The notes under the pieces are model-generated. The model was not told the DNA's origin and did no database searches. It saw only the letters and a list, made by a program, of their open reading frames with translations. From contig CAYPMR010000004.1 in the NCBI GenBank assembly GCA_964411665.1, forward strand, positions 1-64,000: a stretch of DNA of 64,000 nt. The letters are read 5' to 3'. Below are positions 26,060 through 35,270 of this stretch, one piece after another. Numbering within the stretch: position 1 is the first letter of the stretch; the number at the start of each line of letters is the position of its first letter. Made by a program: the position numbers and the translations under genes. Source of the stretch: CALFCE01 sp964411665 (GTDB lineage Bacteria > Pseudomonadota > Gammaproteobacteria > Granulosicoccales > Granulosicoccaceae).

Positions 26060-26941
26060 GTGCCACGCAGCTTCCTTGACGGAGCTATTGTCAAACGACA
26101 AATGACGATTGATGCAAAAACGCTGGAATCACTGATCGAGCAATGCCAGATTATTGCGCGCCTTGCTGGTGAACGGATAATCGCGGTCTACAACGATAAG
26201 TTTGAAGTTGTACAAAAGGCTGACAAGACGCCGTTGACAACGGCAGACCTTGAAGCCAATCGCGTTATTCTTGATGGCCTTGAGACACTGTCGTACAAAG
26301 CGCCGATATTATCCGAAGAATCAGCTGCCATATCATTCAGTGAACGCACTGGCTGGGAAACCTATTGGCTGGTTGATCCGCTTGATGGCACACGCGAATT
26401 CATTGCTCGTAATGGCGAGTTCAGCGTCAACATTGCGCTGATACATCAGGGTAGCCCTGTCCTTGGTGTAGTCTATGCACCCATTCTCAATATTGTCTAC
26501 TACGCTGCCAGCGGCCTTGGCGCCTGGAAGCAGACAGGCAATGATCCACCACAAAGAATTCATGTACGTGATCTTGGCCCCAGCGCACCTGTGGTCGTCG
26601 CGCGCAGCCGTTCACCCGGCACAGGTCCGCTGATGAAACGCTTTCTGGAGAAACTGGGTAAGCACGAAGAGATGCCCATGGGTAGTGCGCTAAAATCCTG
26701 TCTGGTGGCAGAGGGTACAGCAGATGTTTATCCAAAACTCGGCCCCACATCGGAATGGGATACCGGTGCTGCCCAGTGCGTGGTTGAAGAGGCAGGTGGG
26801 CGTATTACTGATTTGAAGTTGCGTGATCTTCGTTACAACACACGTGAGTCATTGATTAATCCACATTTTCTTGTCTTTGGCAGTGACAAGCGTCAATGGA
26901 AAGACTATCTGCCGTCTGGTATCTCGATGTATCCCGGTTGA
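26060..26941 (+). CDS. cysQ: 3'(2'),5'-bisphosphate nucleotidase
   Basis: This magnesium-dependent phosphatase of the inositol monophosphatase fold removes the 3'-phosphate of PAP/PAPS, clearing by-products of sulfate assimilation. Metal-site motifs are LSEESA, VDPLDGTREFIARNGEFSVNIALI and WDTGAAQCVVEEAGG. The frame opens at GTG 26060. The ATG at 26102 (MTIDAKTL) gives 279 residues, nearer the family length; neither has a convincing Shine-Dalgarno. No sulfate-reduction genes are adjacent. Confidence 0.92.
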   Translation: MPRSFLDGAIVKRQMTIDAKTLESLIEQCQIIARLAGERIIAVYNDKFEVVQKADKTPLTTADLEANRVILDGLETLSYKAPILSEESAAISFSERTGWETYWLVDPLDGTREFIARNGEFSVNIALIHQGSPVLGVVYAPILNIVYYAASGLGAWKQTGNDPPQRIHVRDLGPSAPVVVARSRSPGTGPLMKRFLEKLGKHEEMPMGSALKSCLVAEGTADVYPKLGPTSEWDTGAAQCVVEEAGGRITDLKLRDLRYNTRESLINPHFLVFGSDKRQWKDYLPSGISMYPG

Positions 26942-27000
26942 TTCTGTCACACCTTCGAATTCCAGCCAGCTACACGCAGTTCATATAGATGATAATCTCT

Positions 27001-27024
27001 CGATAAGAGGTATCCCTCTTGTCG
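27001..27024. other. Strong 10-bp hairpin downstream of cysQ
   Basis: CGATAAGAGG (27001-27010) and CCTCTTGTCG (27015-27024) form a 10-bp stem with one G-T wobble and a TATC loop. No T-run follows on either side, so it is not a classic terminator. It may be an mRNA 3' stabiliser or a leader element of the downstream gene. Confidence 0.5.
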
Positions 27025-27157
27025 GCTCTGTGTTGCTTGGAGCCTGATTCCGGGTTTGTCCCTTCTGTTAACGTGATGATTCAGCCTGCGACACGGACAG
27101 TGCTGCTGCTGCACCAATGCGGTATCATCAAGTAAAGGAAGTAACAAAACGATACAC

Positions 27158-27598
27158 ATGACGACTAACTATTTAACTCCCGCGGATGCGGAAATGGCAT
27201 TTTACGATGCACTGGAACGTAATGACCTGGAAGACATGATGTCAGTCTGGCTGGATAATGACGCAGTAGTGTGCGTTCATCCAGGCGCTAGTCGACTCGA
27301 AGGGATTGCTGATATTCGCAGCGGTTTCGAACTCATGTTCGATGAGCCTGCACCAGCTATGGATTTCACCTTATCCGAGCTGCGTTGTCACCGGGTAGCG
27401 AATCTCTCAATCCACAATTTGCGCGAAGAGATTGAAATAGACGGTCAGGTAATCAGTGTCATGTTAGCTACCAATATCTATCAGCAAACAGCCTCCGGAT
27501 GGCGTTTGTTGTTGCATCATGCTTCACCCGAATTGGACTTTGAGCTTGATGACATGGATCTGACACTCGATGGCACTGTTCCGGTAGTGTTGCACTAG
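27158..27598 (+). CDS. SnoaL/NTF2-like domain protein
   Basis: This small cytosolic protein of 146 residues has the NTF2-like (SnoaL/DUF4440) cone fold: an N-terminal helix AEMAFYDALERNDLEDMMSV, then VWLDNDAVVCVHPGASRLEG and a terminal strand WRLLLHHASPE. Such proteins can be small-molecule enzymes or binding subunits; the sequence gives no substrate. The ATG follows GGAAGTAACAAAACG. It is separated from its neighbours by 75-220 bp and probably stands alone. Confidence 0.75.
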   Translation: MTTNYLTPADAEMAFYDALERNDLEDMMSVWLDNDAVVCVHPGASRLEGIADIRSGFELMFDEPAPAMDFTLSELRCHRVANLSIHNLREEIEIDGQVISVMLATNIYQQTASGWRLLLHHASPELDFELDDMDLTLDGTVPVVLH

Positions 27599-27663
27599 CC
27601 CTTCTGGCATCTCCTGTCCGCGAACCTGATTAACGACTCTCAAGCAGTTAAGCGCGGGGGTTC

Positions 27664-27669
27664 TATAAT
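27664..27669 (+). promoter_or_regulatory. Possible -10 box just upstream of a start codon
   Basis: TATAAT lies seven bases before the ATG at 27676, which would place the transcription start at or next to the start codon and predict a leaderless mRNA. No good -35 is visible at the right distance, so this is tentative. Confidence 0.3.
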
Positions 27670-27675
27670 CTTGTG

Positions 27676-28188
27676 ATGCAAAGTGTAAATAGCGAACTTC
27701 AATCTGAAGACGAAGTCTTGTTGCGCGAAGACGATATCACCGTCACCCTTTCGCGTATTGAGGTAGAGAACAAGACTTACGCTCTTCGCTATATCTCAAC
27801 TGTCAGCCTTAATGAAACGCATCCTCCACGCGGGGAAGCACGCTTTGTCATCATTGTTGCGCTTTGTGCGCTGGTCATGTCGGTTGTGTACGGTGTACTC
27901 GATAAAGTAACGTTTTTGGGCTTTATGATTTTCTTTCTCGCCTCACTGGTTGCCTTGGCAATTGGTGTGCTAGTCCACAACCTGGATCCATCCAAATACT
28001 ATTTGATTCTCAAATTGATTGATGGTGAAGAGGTGGAAATTGTAAAAACCTCGGAATCTTTCGTACATCGTGTGCACAATGCTTTGGCCACTTCACTTGC
28101 GCGTAATCGTCTCTCACCAGTAGAAGCAACACCTACAGCGATCAACCAGGAATCCAGTGCACATCTTTCTGCGGAGCAGGTTTCTTAA
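27676..28188 (+). CDS. DUF6232-like membrane protein
   Basis: This protein of about 170 residues starts with a soluble beta-rich segment (REDDITVTLSRIEVENKTYALRYIS), as in DUF6232 proteins. Two adjacent membrane helices follow (about residues 56-75 and 80-101) and then a C-terminal segment, YYLILKLIDGEEVEIVKTS. The beta-TM-TM-beta layout suggests a small inner-membrane protein with a cytoplasmic split PH-like domain. Function unknown. ATG 27676 is preferred over the adjacent GTG. Confidence 0.65.
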   Translation: MQSVNSELQSEDEVLLREDDITVTLSRIEVENKTYALRYISTVSLNETHPPRGEARFVIIVALCALVMSVVYGVLDKVTFLGFMIFFLASLVALAIGVLVHNLDPSKYYLILKLIDGEEVEIVKTSESFVHRVHNALATSLARNRLSPVEATPTAINQESSAHLSAEQVS

Positions 28189-28258
28189 ACAATAAGAATC
28201 TTTTATTGGACTCAGCTGTTTCCACCGTGACTCTAAGACTGGTATAAGCTTAATTCGT

Positions 28259-29131
28259 TTAGTTCGAGTCTGTATCGTTCTGGTTGGCAATCACTAAAAT
28301 CATTGCACCGACCAGCAATGCACTGGATAGGTAAAAAGCTTTGCCCGGAATTTCGTTGTACAGTAAATATCCACCGATACCAGCGATCAGGAATTGTCCC
28401 ATGTTGACAATCGATACCGTTTGTCCACGCAAACGTTGCATTGCATAGTTGAGTGCGCTGTGTCCGAGGACGGTTGAAATAACCGCAAGACATACAATCA
28501 TGGTCAGGTTATAGGCTGTGTAATGATGCCAGGGTGATGAAAAAAAACAGGCGATGATGAAAGTACTTATGCCCGCCACCAGATACACTGGAACGATATA
28601 AAGCCAGAGCGATGGGAGAGCTGCGTGTTTGCGGGCGAATGCCAGGTAGGCGGCGAACAGTATCATCGACACGAACGATAGCAAATCTCCCGCGACGTAA
28701 TCGCTACTAACTGAAAAATCAGATGCTGTCAGTATCACCATGCCTGCAATAGCTATGAAGGTCGCCAGTAGTTCTCGTGTTTGGATTTGTTCGGAAAAAT
28801 AACGATACATAAGAAACGGCATAACCACTGGCACCAGATTCACAATCAACGTCGCGTTGGCCGCAGTTGTCAATCTTGCTCCCAGTACCCAGGCGATGAA
28901 ATGAATGCCCAGTACAAAACCTGGTAACAGTGATCGTCTGCACACGCCACTGATGGGTAAGTCGCCATGGCGATTGCGCTCACGCAGGTAAATTGGTAAC
29001 AGGATCAACCCTGCCAGCAGTACACGCATTGCAGCCAGCATTGCAGGTGGTTCGCTACTTTCGCGAATAAAAACAAATGACAGAGCTGAGGCGATAACAC
29101 CTGCGATCAGCATGAACAGGGTGGTAAACAT
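28259..29131 (-). CDS. EamA-family transporter (drug/metabolite exporter)
   Basis: This ten-helix DMT-superfamily transporter is built from two EamA repeats. The first begins LIAGVIASALSFVFIRESS with AMRVLLAGLILLPIYLRER; the second starts near residue 145. Substrates of this family range from amino acids to nucleobases and cannot be read here. I start at MFTTLFML (29131), ten bases after the xth stop, because the longer frame opens with a TTG inside xth and lacks a Shine-Dalgarno. It is probably cotranscribed with xth. Confidence 0.85.
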   Translation of the reverse strand: MFTTLFMLIAGVIASALSFVFIRESSEPPAMLAAMRVLLAGLILLPIYLRERNRHGDLPISGVCRRSLLPGFVLGIHFIAWVLGARLTTAANATLIVNLVPVVMPFLMYRYFSEQIQTRELLATFIAIAGMVILTASDFSVSSDYVAGDLLSFVSMILFAAYLAFARKHAALPSLWLYIVPVYLVAGISTFIIACFFSSPWHHYTAYNLTMIVCLAVISTVLGHSALNYAMQRLRGQTVSIVNMGQFLIAGIGGYLLYNEIPGKAFYLSSALLVGAMILVIANQNDTDSN

Positions 29132-29141
29132 ACTGCTATGT

Positions 29142-29921
29142 TTAGTCTGGAAAGTCGAAACTGTAATCAAAAATTAAGGGAGCATGATCAGAGAAGCGTT
29201 TATCACGATAGACCCGGGTTCGCTGCACCGTGCCGCGTAATCCGGGGCTTAGTATCTGGTAATCAATCCGCCAACCCACATTTTTCTCAAACGATGCACC
29301 ACGATTAGACCACCAGGTGTATTCATGTTCAGGCTGGGGTAATTCCCGAAAGGCATCTACGAACCCTGCCTCGTCAAGCAAGTTGCTCATCCAGGCTCTT
29401 TCTTCGTCGGTGAAGCCCGGTCGATTCTTGTTGCCGCGCCAGTTACGCAGGTCGCATTGCTGATGCGCTAGATTCCAGTCGCCACAAATGACGAATTCCC
29501 TGCCAGCAGAGATCTGCTCTTCAAGATGTGCTTGTAACTGATCAAGCACTTGGAGTTTGAAATTCTGACGAATGTCGCCTGAGGAACCCGATGGCAGATA
29601 AAGGGAGACAACAGAGAGATTCTTGTAACGGGCTTCCAGGTACCGTCCTTCAATGTCTATTGCGTCTATATCCATGCCATAGATGATCTCATCAGGTTCC
29701 TGTCGGCAATAGAGGGCAGTACCACTGTAGCCTTTACGCTCTGCATCGTGGAAATAGGCGTGGAACGCTTTGGGATGAAATACGGCATCGCCAAGCTGGA
29801 ATTGCTGTGCTTTTGTTTCCTGTATGCAAACAACATCCGCTCGCTGGCGTACAAGCCAGGTAAAAAACCCTTTTCTTGCGGCTGCACGAATACCATTTAG
29901 ATTGGCAGAAATGATTCTCAT
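29142..29921 (-). CDS. xth: Exodeoxyribonuclease III
   Basis: This AP endonuclease/3'-exonuclease acts in base excision repair. It belongs to the EEP fold: ISANLNGIRAAARKGF with the metal-binding Asn, CIQETKAQ with catalytic Glu, YLPSGSSG, ICGDWNLAHQQCDLRNW and YRDKRFSDHAPLI with the catalytic Asp-His. The 259 residues match the short ExoA/Crc-type proteins near argB-pyrE in Pseudomonas. Because the catalytic residues are present, an active nuclease is more likely than the Crc regulator. Confidence 0.93.
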   Translation of the reverse strand: MRIISANLNGIRAAARKGFFTWLVRQRADVVCIQETKAQQFQLGDAVFHPKAFHAYFHDAERKGYSGTALYCRQEPDEIIYGMDIDAIDIEGRYLEARYKNLSVVSLYLPSGSSGDIRQNFKLQVLDQLQAHLEEQISAGREFVICGDWNLAHQQCDLRNWRGNKNRPGFTDEERAWMSNLLDEAGFVDAFRELPQPEHEYTWWSNRGASFEKNVGWRIDYQILSPGLRGTVQRTRVYRDKRFSDHAPLIFDYSFDFPD

Positions 29922-30095
29922 GAGTCATATTTCAAAACACGTGAAATGCGTCACGTTAAACGCCTGGGTCTTGTAAAAAAAATCACTATACCTTTCAGTT
30001 TTTTGCTTTAAAACCCTTATATAGAGTGGAATCTGGCCGCTAGATATCCCTGTAAGTTGACGTTTTGGACAAGTAAAACTGACGACCTGGATTCG

Positions 30096-30764
30096 ATGCT
30101 ACAGAATAATAAATATACTACGTCCCTGAGGAAGATGTCCGTGCCGGTGGTGTTATATGCCATTTGTACCCCTTTCGCTGTGGCTGAGTCTGTTTATAAA
30201 GTTAAAAACGGCAACGAAACTAGCTATTCAGATCGTGCTCCCAGCTCCAACCAGGATGGAGGGCATCAGATTTTGAACAATCAGGGCCTGGTGAAGCGAC
30301 AGGTTCTGAGCCGCGAAGAACGCCTGAAAGCGCGTAAGCGTGCTGAAGTTTTACGCCTCTCCAAGATACGTGATCGTGCCCTTCTAGCAACATTTACCTC
30401 AGAAGAAGATTTGCTGTTAACACGTGACGAGCGCACCGGCATGATCGACAGTCTGATTGGGAGACTGGATGATCGTATTGTTATTTTGTCCAAGCGCCTT
30501 GATGTTGTGGAAGAGCGAATAACAAGATTTGAAGAAGCTAATGGTGAAGGTAATGCGCCCGAATCACTTTACGCTGAAAAACTTAATGTAGAACGTAATA
30601 TAGAAAATGCCTGGTCATTGATAGACGATAAGGCATCGGAGCGACGCGCTCTGATCGACAAGTTTACAGATGATCTGGAACGATATCGGGAACTCAAAAT
30701 TGAACGCTCGATACCATATCAACAAGCTGATCGGGAATCTGGTGACTCTTTAGATAGCAACTAG
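30096..30764 (+). CDS. DUF4124 domain coiled-coil secreted protein
   Basis: This predicted exported protein has a basic N-terminus (KYTTSLRK) and a hydrophobic stretch (VPVVLYAICTPFAVAES) as signal peptide. A DUF4124 motif follows (VYKVKNGNETSYSDRAPSS), then a long charged alpha-helical region to the end, probably a coiled coil. I start at ATG 30096; a TTG at 30057 and an ATG at 30135 (with GAGGA close by) are alternatives. A DUF4124 gene at this position next to argB is also seen in Pseudomonas. Function unknown. Confidence 0.78.
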   Translation: MLQNNKYTTSLRKMSVPVVLYAICTPFAVAESVYKVKNGNETSYSDRAPSSNQDGGHQILNNQGLVKRQVLSREERLKARKRAEVLRLSKIRDRALLATFTSEEDLLLTRDERTGMIDSLIGRLDDRIVILSKRLDVVEERITRFEEANGEGNAPESLYAEKLNVERNIENAWSLIDDKASERRALIDKFTDDLERYRELKIERSIPYQQADRESGDSLDSN

Positions 30765-30775
30765 CCAGTTAACAA

Positions 30776-31699
30776 CTATCTGCGAATCAGCGTACCAACA
30801 CCCTGATCGGTAAAAAGCTCAAGCAACACAGCATGAGCGACACGACCATCGATAATCTGCACCACTCTGACACCTTTTTCTATCGCTTCCATTGCGCAAC
30901 TGACTTTGGGCAACATGCCGCCGGCGATCGTGCCATCGTCAATCAATTTTTTAATATCATCAAAACCAAGCCCGGTTAGTAGTTTATCGTTTTTGTCCAG
31001 AATGCCCGGCGTATTGGTTAGTAGTAAAAGACGTGTGGCCTGCATGGCGCCAGCAATGCTGCTGGCGGCGAGATCTGCGTTGATGTTGTAGGAGTGTCCG
31101 TCGCTGCCAACTGCGATTGGTGCAATAACGGGGATAAAATCAGACCTTATCAGGGCGTCTAGTACAGTGGTATCCACCTGCTTTATGGTGCCAACAAAAC
31201 CCAGAGGCGAGGGCAGGTTGTCGGGTGTTGGTTGAGATCCACTGTTGTCGGGGATCAGGGGATCAGCACGCATTAATTCGCCATCTTTGCCTGTAAGGCC
31301 GATAGCTTGACCCCCAGCCTGACTTAGCAAGCTGACAATGTTCTTATTGACCTGGCCGCCGAGAACCATCTCTACAATTTCCATGGTTTCGTGGTCAGTA
31401 ACCCGCATACCATCTATAAATTGCGATTCCTTGCCAATTCGATTTAGCATCTGGCCGATCTGTGGCCCGCCACCATGTACGACAATAGGGTTAAGGCCGA
31501 CCTGCTTCATCAGGACGATATTTCGGGCAAAGCTGTGTTGCAGTCGCTCGTCGGTCATCGCATTGCCACCGTATTTAATAACGATGGTACGACCGCTAAA
31601 GCGCTGGATATAGGGCAGTGCTTCGTTGAGTACTTCTGCAGTCAGGGCGGCTTGTTGGCCAACACCTGCGTTGTCCTTAGACCTATCCGGAGAATTCAA
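30776..31699 (-). CDS. argB: Acetylglutamate kinase
   Basis: This enzyme catalyses the second step of arginine synthesis, phosphorylating N-acetylglutamate. The amino-acid-kinase fold is clear: VIKYGGNAMTDERL, VVHGGGPQIGQMLNRIG, NINADLAASSIAGAM and GGMLPKVSCAMEAIEKGV. The TTG at 31697-31699 appears to be the start, with a poor ribosome site. It lies 33 bp downstream of algC on the same strand and faces the DUF4124 gene. Confidence 0.96.
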   Translation of the reverse strand: MNSPDRSKDNAGVGQQAALTAEVLNEALPYIQRFSGRTIVIKYGGNAMTDERLQHSFARNIVLMKQVGLNPIVVHGGGPQIGQMLNRIGKESQFIDGMRVTDHETMEIVEMVLGGQVNKNIVSLLSQAGGQAIGLTGKDGELMRADPLIPDNSGSQPTPDNLPSPLGFVGTIKQVDTTVLDALIRSDFIPVIAPIAVGSDGHSYNINADLAASSIAGAMQATRLLLLTNTPGILDKNDKLLTGLGFDDIKKLIDDGTIAGGMLPKVSCAMEAIEKGVRVVQIIDGRVAHAVLLELFTDQGVGTLIRR

Positions 31700-31732
31700 T
31701 GATGAAATTGCCGTGTTACGGGAGTCGTAGCA

Positions 31733-33127
31733 TTAGAACGGAATTTCTATGCTCTTGTCCACAGCCTTCATAGCCTGGCTGAACGCGCTCTGGATTTTCT
31801 CTATCGCGGCATCGGAATCTGCTTCAAAGCGCACGACCAATGCTGGTGTTGTATTGGATGCACGTACCAGCCCCCAGCCGTCGCTGAAATCCGCTCGCAA
31901 ACCATCAATGGTATTGATAGTGGCCCCGTCAAATGAGGTCTGTGCGATAAATTTTTCCATATAAGCGTGATGTTCACCATCAACAGCAAATTTGATATTG
32001 ATTTCGGGTGTGTTCACGCTATCCGGAATTTCTGCAAAAATTTCACTCACCGGGCGATTATCTGCTGACAGAATTTCAAGCAGACGAGCGGCTGTATAGA
32101 GCGCATCATCGAATCCATACCAGCGTTCCTTGAAAAAGATATGTCCACTCATTTCCCCACCGAGTTGAGCACCTGTCTCTTTCATGCGTTTTTTAATAAA
32201 AGAGTGACCGGTCTTGTACATTTCAGGATCACCGCCGGCAGCGCTGATGGCTTGTGGTAATAGTTTTGAGCATTTAACGTCATAGATGATTTTGGCGCCC
32301 GGCTCGCGTGATAACACATCCTGTGCATACAGAATCATCTGTCGATCAGGCCAGATGATATTGCCGTTGTTATCAATGACACCAACACGGTCACCATCAC
32401 CATCAAATGCCAGGCCGATTTCGAGATTGTTATCGCGAACAGTGGCGATAATATCGGTGAGATTTTCAACCTTTGCGGGATCAGGATGATGGTTGGGAAA
32501 ATTACCATCTACTTCAGTGAACAGGGCATGTGATGTGCAACCGAGCGCATCAAACATTTGTGGGGCTGCAACTCCTGCGATGCCGTTGCCACAATCAAAA
32601 GCGATGTTCATTGGCCGTTTAAGTTTGACATCACCGAGTATGCGTTCGAGATAGGCATCAAGAATATCAGCTTTACTACGCTTGCCACTGCCTGAGGCCA
32701 GATTCCCTGCAGTTAAACGCTCGTAGAGTCCAGTGATACCATCACCAAACAGAGCGCCACCATCAACCACCATTTTCAAACCATTATATTCAGGTGGATT
32801 GTGGCTGCCGGTCACCATTACACCGGTACCAGTACCCAGATGATGGGTTGCAAAATAGAGTACAGGAGTCGGCACCATACCGATGTCTATAACATCAAGC
32901 CCGGTTGATGCAATACCTTCGCTTAGCGTGTCGACCAGTTCTGGTCCAGATAACCTGCCGTCACGTGCAACGACAGCTGCTTGTTGACCGCGGGCCAGAC
33001 ATTCACTGCCGAAAGCTTTGCCTATTTCGCGTACCACATCAGGGGTAAGTGCATCGCTGACGACGCCGCGGATATCGTAGGCTCTGAATATTGTGGACGG
33101 TATATTTGTCATTGTTGTGTCTGACAC
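31733..33127 (-). CDS. algC: Phosphomannomutase/phosphoglucomutase
   Basis: This bifunctional PMM/PGM interconverts the 1- and 6-phosphates of mannose and glucose for LPS and exopolysaccharide synthesis. The phosphoserine loop is VMVTGSHNPPEYNGLKMV, the metal loop LAFDGDGDRVGVID, the sugar-specificity loop GGEMSGHIFFKE, and the phosphate-binding loop VRASNTTPALVVRFE. The length of 464 matches Pseudomonas AlgC (about 463). The start is GTG 33125-33127 or ATG at 33112 (MTNIPS). It sits in the algC-argB and coaBC-dut neighbourhood. Confidence 0.95.
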   Translation of the reverse strand: MSDTTMTNIPSTIFRAYDIRGVVSDALTPDVVREIGKAFGSECLARGQQAAVVARDGRLSGPELVDTLSEGIASTGLDVIDIGMVPTPVLYFATHHLGTGTGVMVTGSHNPPEYNGLKMVVDGGALFGDGITGLYERLTAGNLASGSGKRSKADILDAYLERILGDVKLKRPMNIAFDCGNGIAGVAAPQMFDALGCTSHALFTEVDGNFPNHHPDPAKVENLTDIIATVRDNNLEIGLAFDGDGDRVGVIDNNGNIIWPDRQMILYAQDVLSREPGAKIIYDVKCSKLLPQAISAAGGDPEMYKTGHSFIKKRMKETGAQLGGEMSGHIFFKERWYGFDDALYTAARLLEILSADNRPVSEIFAEIPDSVNTPEINIKFAVDGEHHAYMEKFIAQTSFDGATINTIDGLRADFSDGWGLVRASNTTPALVVRFEADSDAAIEKIQSAFSQAMKAVDKSIEIPF

Positions 33128-33282
33128 TCCTGAATATATCGGGCATTACAGTGGATATAAATCACCGTATCAATCTGATCGAATTGCGCTTATCAAGTAC
33201 TTTAGATCAGGTAAACTGGATGTTTATTACCAACTGCCGCAAAACCTGTGCCGAGGGTCTGGATGGAAATCTTTAACTACGG

Positions 33283-33756
33283 TCAGTTTCTGCCCGAAGA
33301 GCCAAAACCGTCACTGCCACGCTCGCTTGGTGCGTCATTGAAGTCTTCTACCTGATTAAACGTTGCCTGGAGAACGGGTACGATCACAAGTTGCGCGATA
33401 CGTTCGCCGATCTCCAGGCGGAATATGCTGTCGCTGCGGTTCCAGCACGAGACAAACAATTGACCTTGGTAGTCCGAATCGATCAGTCCGACTAAATTGC
33501 CCAATACGATCCCGTGCTTATGACCCAACCCGGAGCGCGGCAGAATTATAGCGGCAAGATCGGGACGTGCGATATGAATGGCCATACCTGTTGGTATCAA
33601 TGTCGTTTCACCGCCTGACAAATCCAGCGGTGCATCCAGGCAAGCCCGCAGATCCAGGCCCGCTGAGCCTTCGGTGGCGTAGTCGGGTAGTGGAATTTCC
33701 GAACCCAGACGCGGATCGAGAATTTTGAAATTGATAATACAATCAGTGATGTTCAT
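33283..33756 (-). CDS. dut: Deoxyuridine 5'-triphosphate nucleotidohydrolase
   Basis: This trimeric dUTPase hydrolyses dUTP to dUMP, keeping uracil out of DNA and providing the precursor of dTMP. All five motifs are visible: EGSAGLDLRA, PRSGLGHKHG, GLIDSDYQGQL, GERIAQLVI and the C-terminal RGSDGFGSSG arm. The ATG overlaps the coaBC stop by 4 bp (ATGA), so translation is coupled. Confidence 0.96.
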   Translation of the reverse strand: MNITDCIINFKILDPRLGSEIPLPDYATEGSAGLDLRACLDAPLDLSGGETTLIPTGMAIHIARPDLAAIILPRSGLGHKHGIVLGNLVGLIDSDYQGQLFVSCWNRSDSIFRLEIGERIAQLVIVPVLQATFNQVEDFNDAPSERGSDGFGSSGRN

Positions 33757-35024
33757 TGATGATGGTTTTTATATCTTGAGCTGATCAACGATAGAAGTTG
33801 TCGGGCAATGTCATGTTTCGGGGCAGAATCTATAGTGGCATGGCCACCGTCAGGCCAGAAAATTTCCAACGAATTGGTATCTGCACCAAATACGACATTG
33901 CCTTCCTGAACAACTGGGTTGGCTGCAATCATGTGTAGCTTTTTCTTTTCCAGTTTATCCTGAGCATAGTGCGCCATGTCTTTCGTTTCAGCTGCAAAGC
34001 CTACACAAAAGGGTGGAGATGGCAAAGCTGCAACAGTCGCAAGAATATCTTCAGTCCGAGTCAACTCCAGGCTCATTTCAGGGTGTGATTTTTTTAGCTT
34101 GTGAGGTGCTACATCGGCTACGCGGTAGTCCGCGACCGCTGCGACTGCGATAAAGATATCGCACTTGGCCACATAAGCCAGAACAGTTTCCAGCATATCT
34201 TTCGCTGATCTAACGTCTTTGCGTACAACGCCGTCGGGAGTCGGCAGATGCACTGGACCTGCCACCAACGTGACTTGTGCGCCGAGCTGTTGCGCAATTG
34301 TCGCGAGCGCAAAACCCATCTTTCCAGAGCTGTTGTTACTGAGAAAGCGTACCGGATCTATTTGTTCCTGAGTGGGGCCGGCTGTTAACAGCAGATGAAC
34401 ACCTTCGAATGGCAATTTATCTTCGCCACCCTGGCTATCAGCGAAGACATTGCCGTATGGAGTCTTCGCAAGCATTGTCGACAGTGCTTCGCGAATCTCC
34501 AGTGGTTCAAGCATGCGACCCGCGCCCACTTCACCACATGCCTGATCACCTGAACCCGGTCCGAAAACCTGTATACCGCGCGATCGCAATATGTCGAGAT
34601 TGGTTTGGGTAGCGGGGTTAGACCACATGACACGATTCATCGCAGGTGCGATGGCAAGTGGCGCTTCAGTGGCAAGACAAAGTGTTGCCAGAAGATCGTC
34701 TGCCAGTCCGTGGGCGAGACGTGCCAGCGTGTTGGCTGACGCTGGTGCGATCACAATGGCATCTGCCCAACGCGCCAGTTCGATGTGACCCATGGCAGCC
34801 TCGGCTGATGGATCAAGCAGCGTGGTGTGTACAGGGTTGCCAGAGAGTGCCTGAAACGTCAGCGGAGTGACAAATTCCTGTGCACCGGCTGTCATCACCA
34901 CACGCACATCAGCCTCCGCCTCAATGAATCTACGCACAAGGTCAGCACTCTTGTAACAGCTGATACCACCGCTGACACCGAGAATGATCCGTTTGCCTTG
35001 TAATGGGTTGAGTGGCTTGGTCAT
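33753..35024 (-). CDS. coaBC: Bifunctional phosphopantothenoylcysteine decarboxylase/phosphopantothenate-cysteine ligase
   Basis: This enzyme carries out two steps of coenzyme A synthesis. The CoaC flavoprotein half (1 to about 190) shows GVSGGISCYKSADLVR, PASANTLARLAHGLADDLL and the substrate-binding PAMNRVMWSNPATQ. The CoaB half shows TAGPTQEQIDPVRFLSNNSSGKMG with the KMG loop and AAVADYRV. It starts with ATG 35022-35024 and overlaps dut by 4 bp. Confidence 0.95.
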   Translation of the reverse strand: MTKPLNPLQGKRIILGVSGGISCYKSADLVRRFIEAEADVRVVMTAGAQEFVTPLTFQALSGNPVHTTLLDPSAEAAMGHIELARWADAIVIAPASANTLARLAHGLADDLLATLCLATEAPLAIAPAMNRVMWSNPATQTNLDILRSRGIQVFGPGSGDQACGEVGAGRMLEPLEIREALSTMLAKTPYGNVFADSQGGEDKLPFEGVHLLLTAGPTQEQIDPVRFLSNNSSGKMGFALATIAQQLGAQVTLVAGPVHLPTPDGVVRKDVRSAKDMLETVLAYVAKCDIFIAVAAVADYRVADVAPHKLKKSHPEMSLELTRTEDILATVAALPSPPFCVGFAAETKDMAHYAQDKLEKKKLHMIAANPVVQEGNVVFGADTNSLEIFWPDGGHATIDSAPKHDIARQLLSLISSRYKNHHQ

Positions 35025-35270
35025 GTGTCCAGTTTATCAGGCGGCGGCCAAAGCATCACGTCGGGTAGTATCGTCGCTGAGAGAGTGTGATCCTTGTCTT
35101 GCTCAGGTGCGCGATAGGTGGTTTTTTTTGCAAAGCCTGTGCCTGCTGTCAATCAGTTAGTTCGGCTGGTATTATCGGTATTGGCTGTTATGGTGTCGAT
35201 GATTAACCCTCGGTTGTCACAGCGTACGGCTGAAAAACGGACTTTAAATAAACCAGCAAAGGATTGCATT

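Noticed and set aside
29142..29921. Crc catabolite-repression regulator
   Set aside because: The catalytic Glu, Asp and His residues of exodeoxyribonuclease III appear intact, so an active nuclease is more likely.
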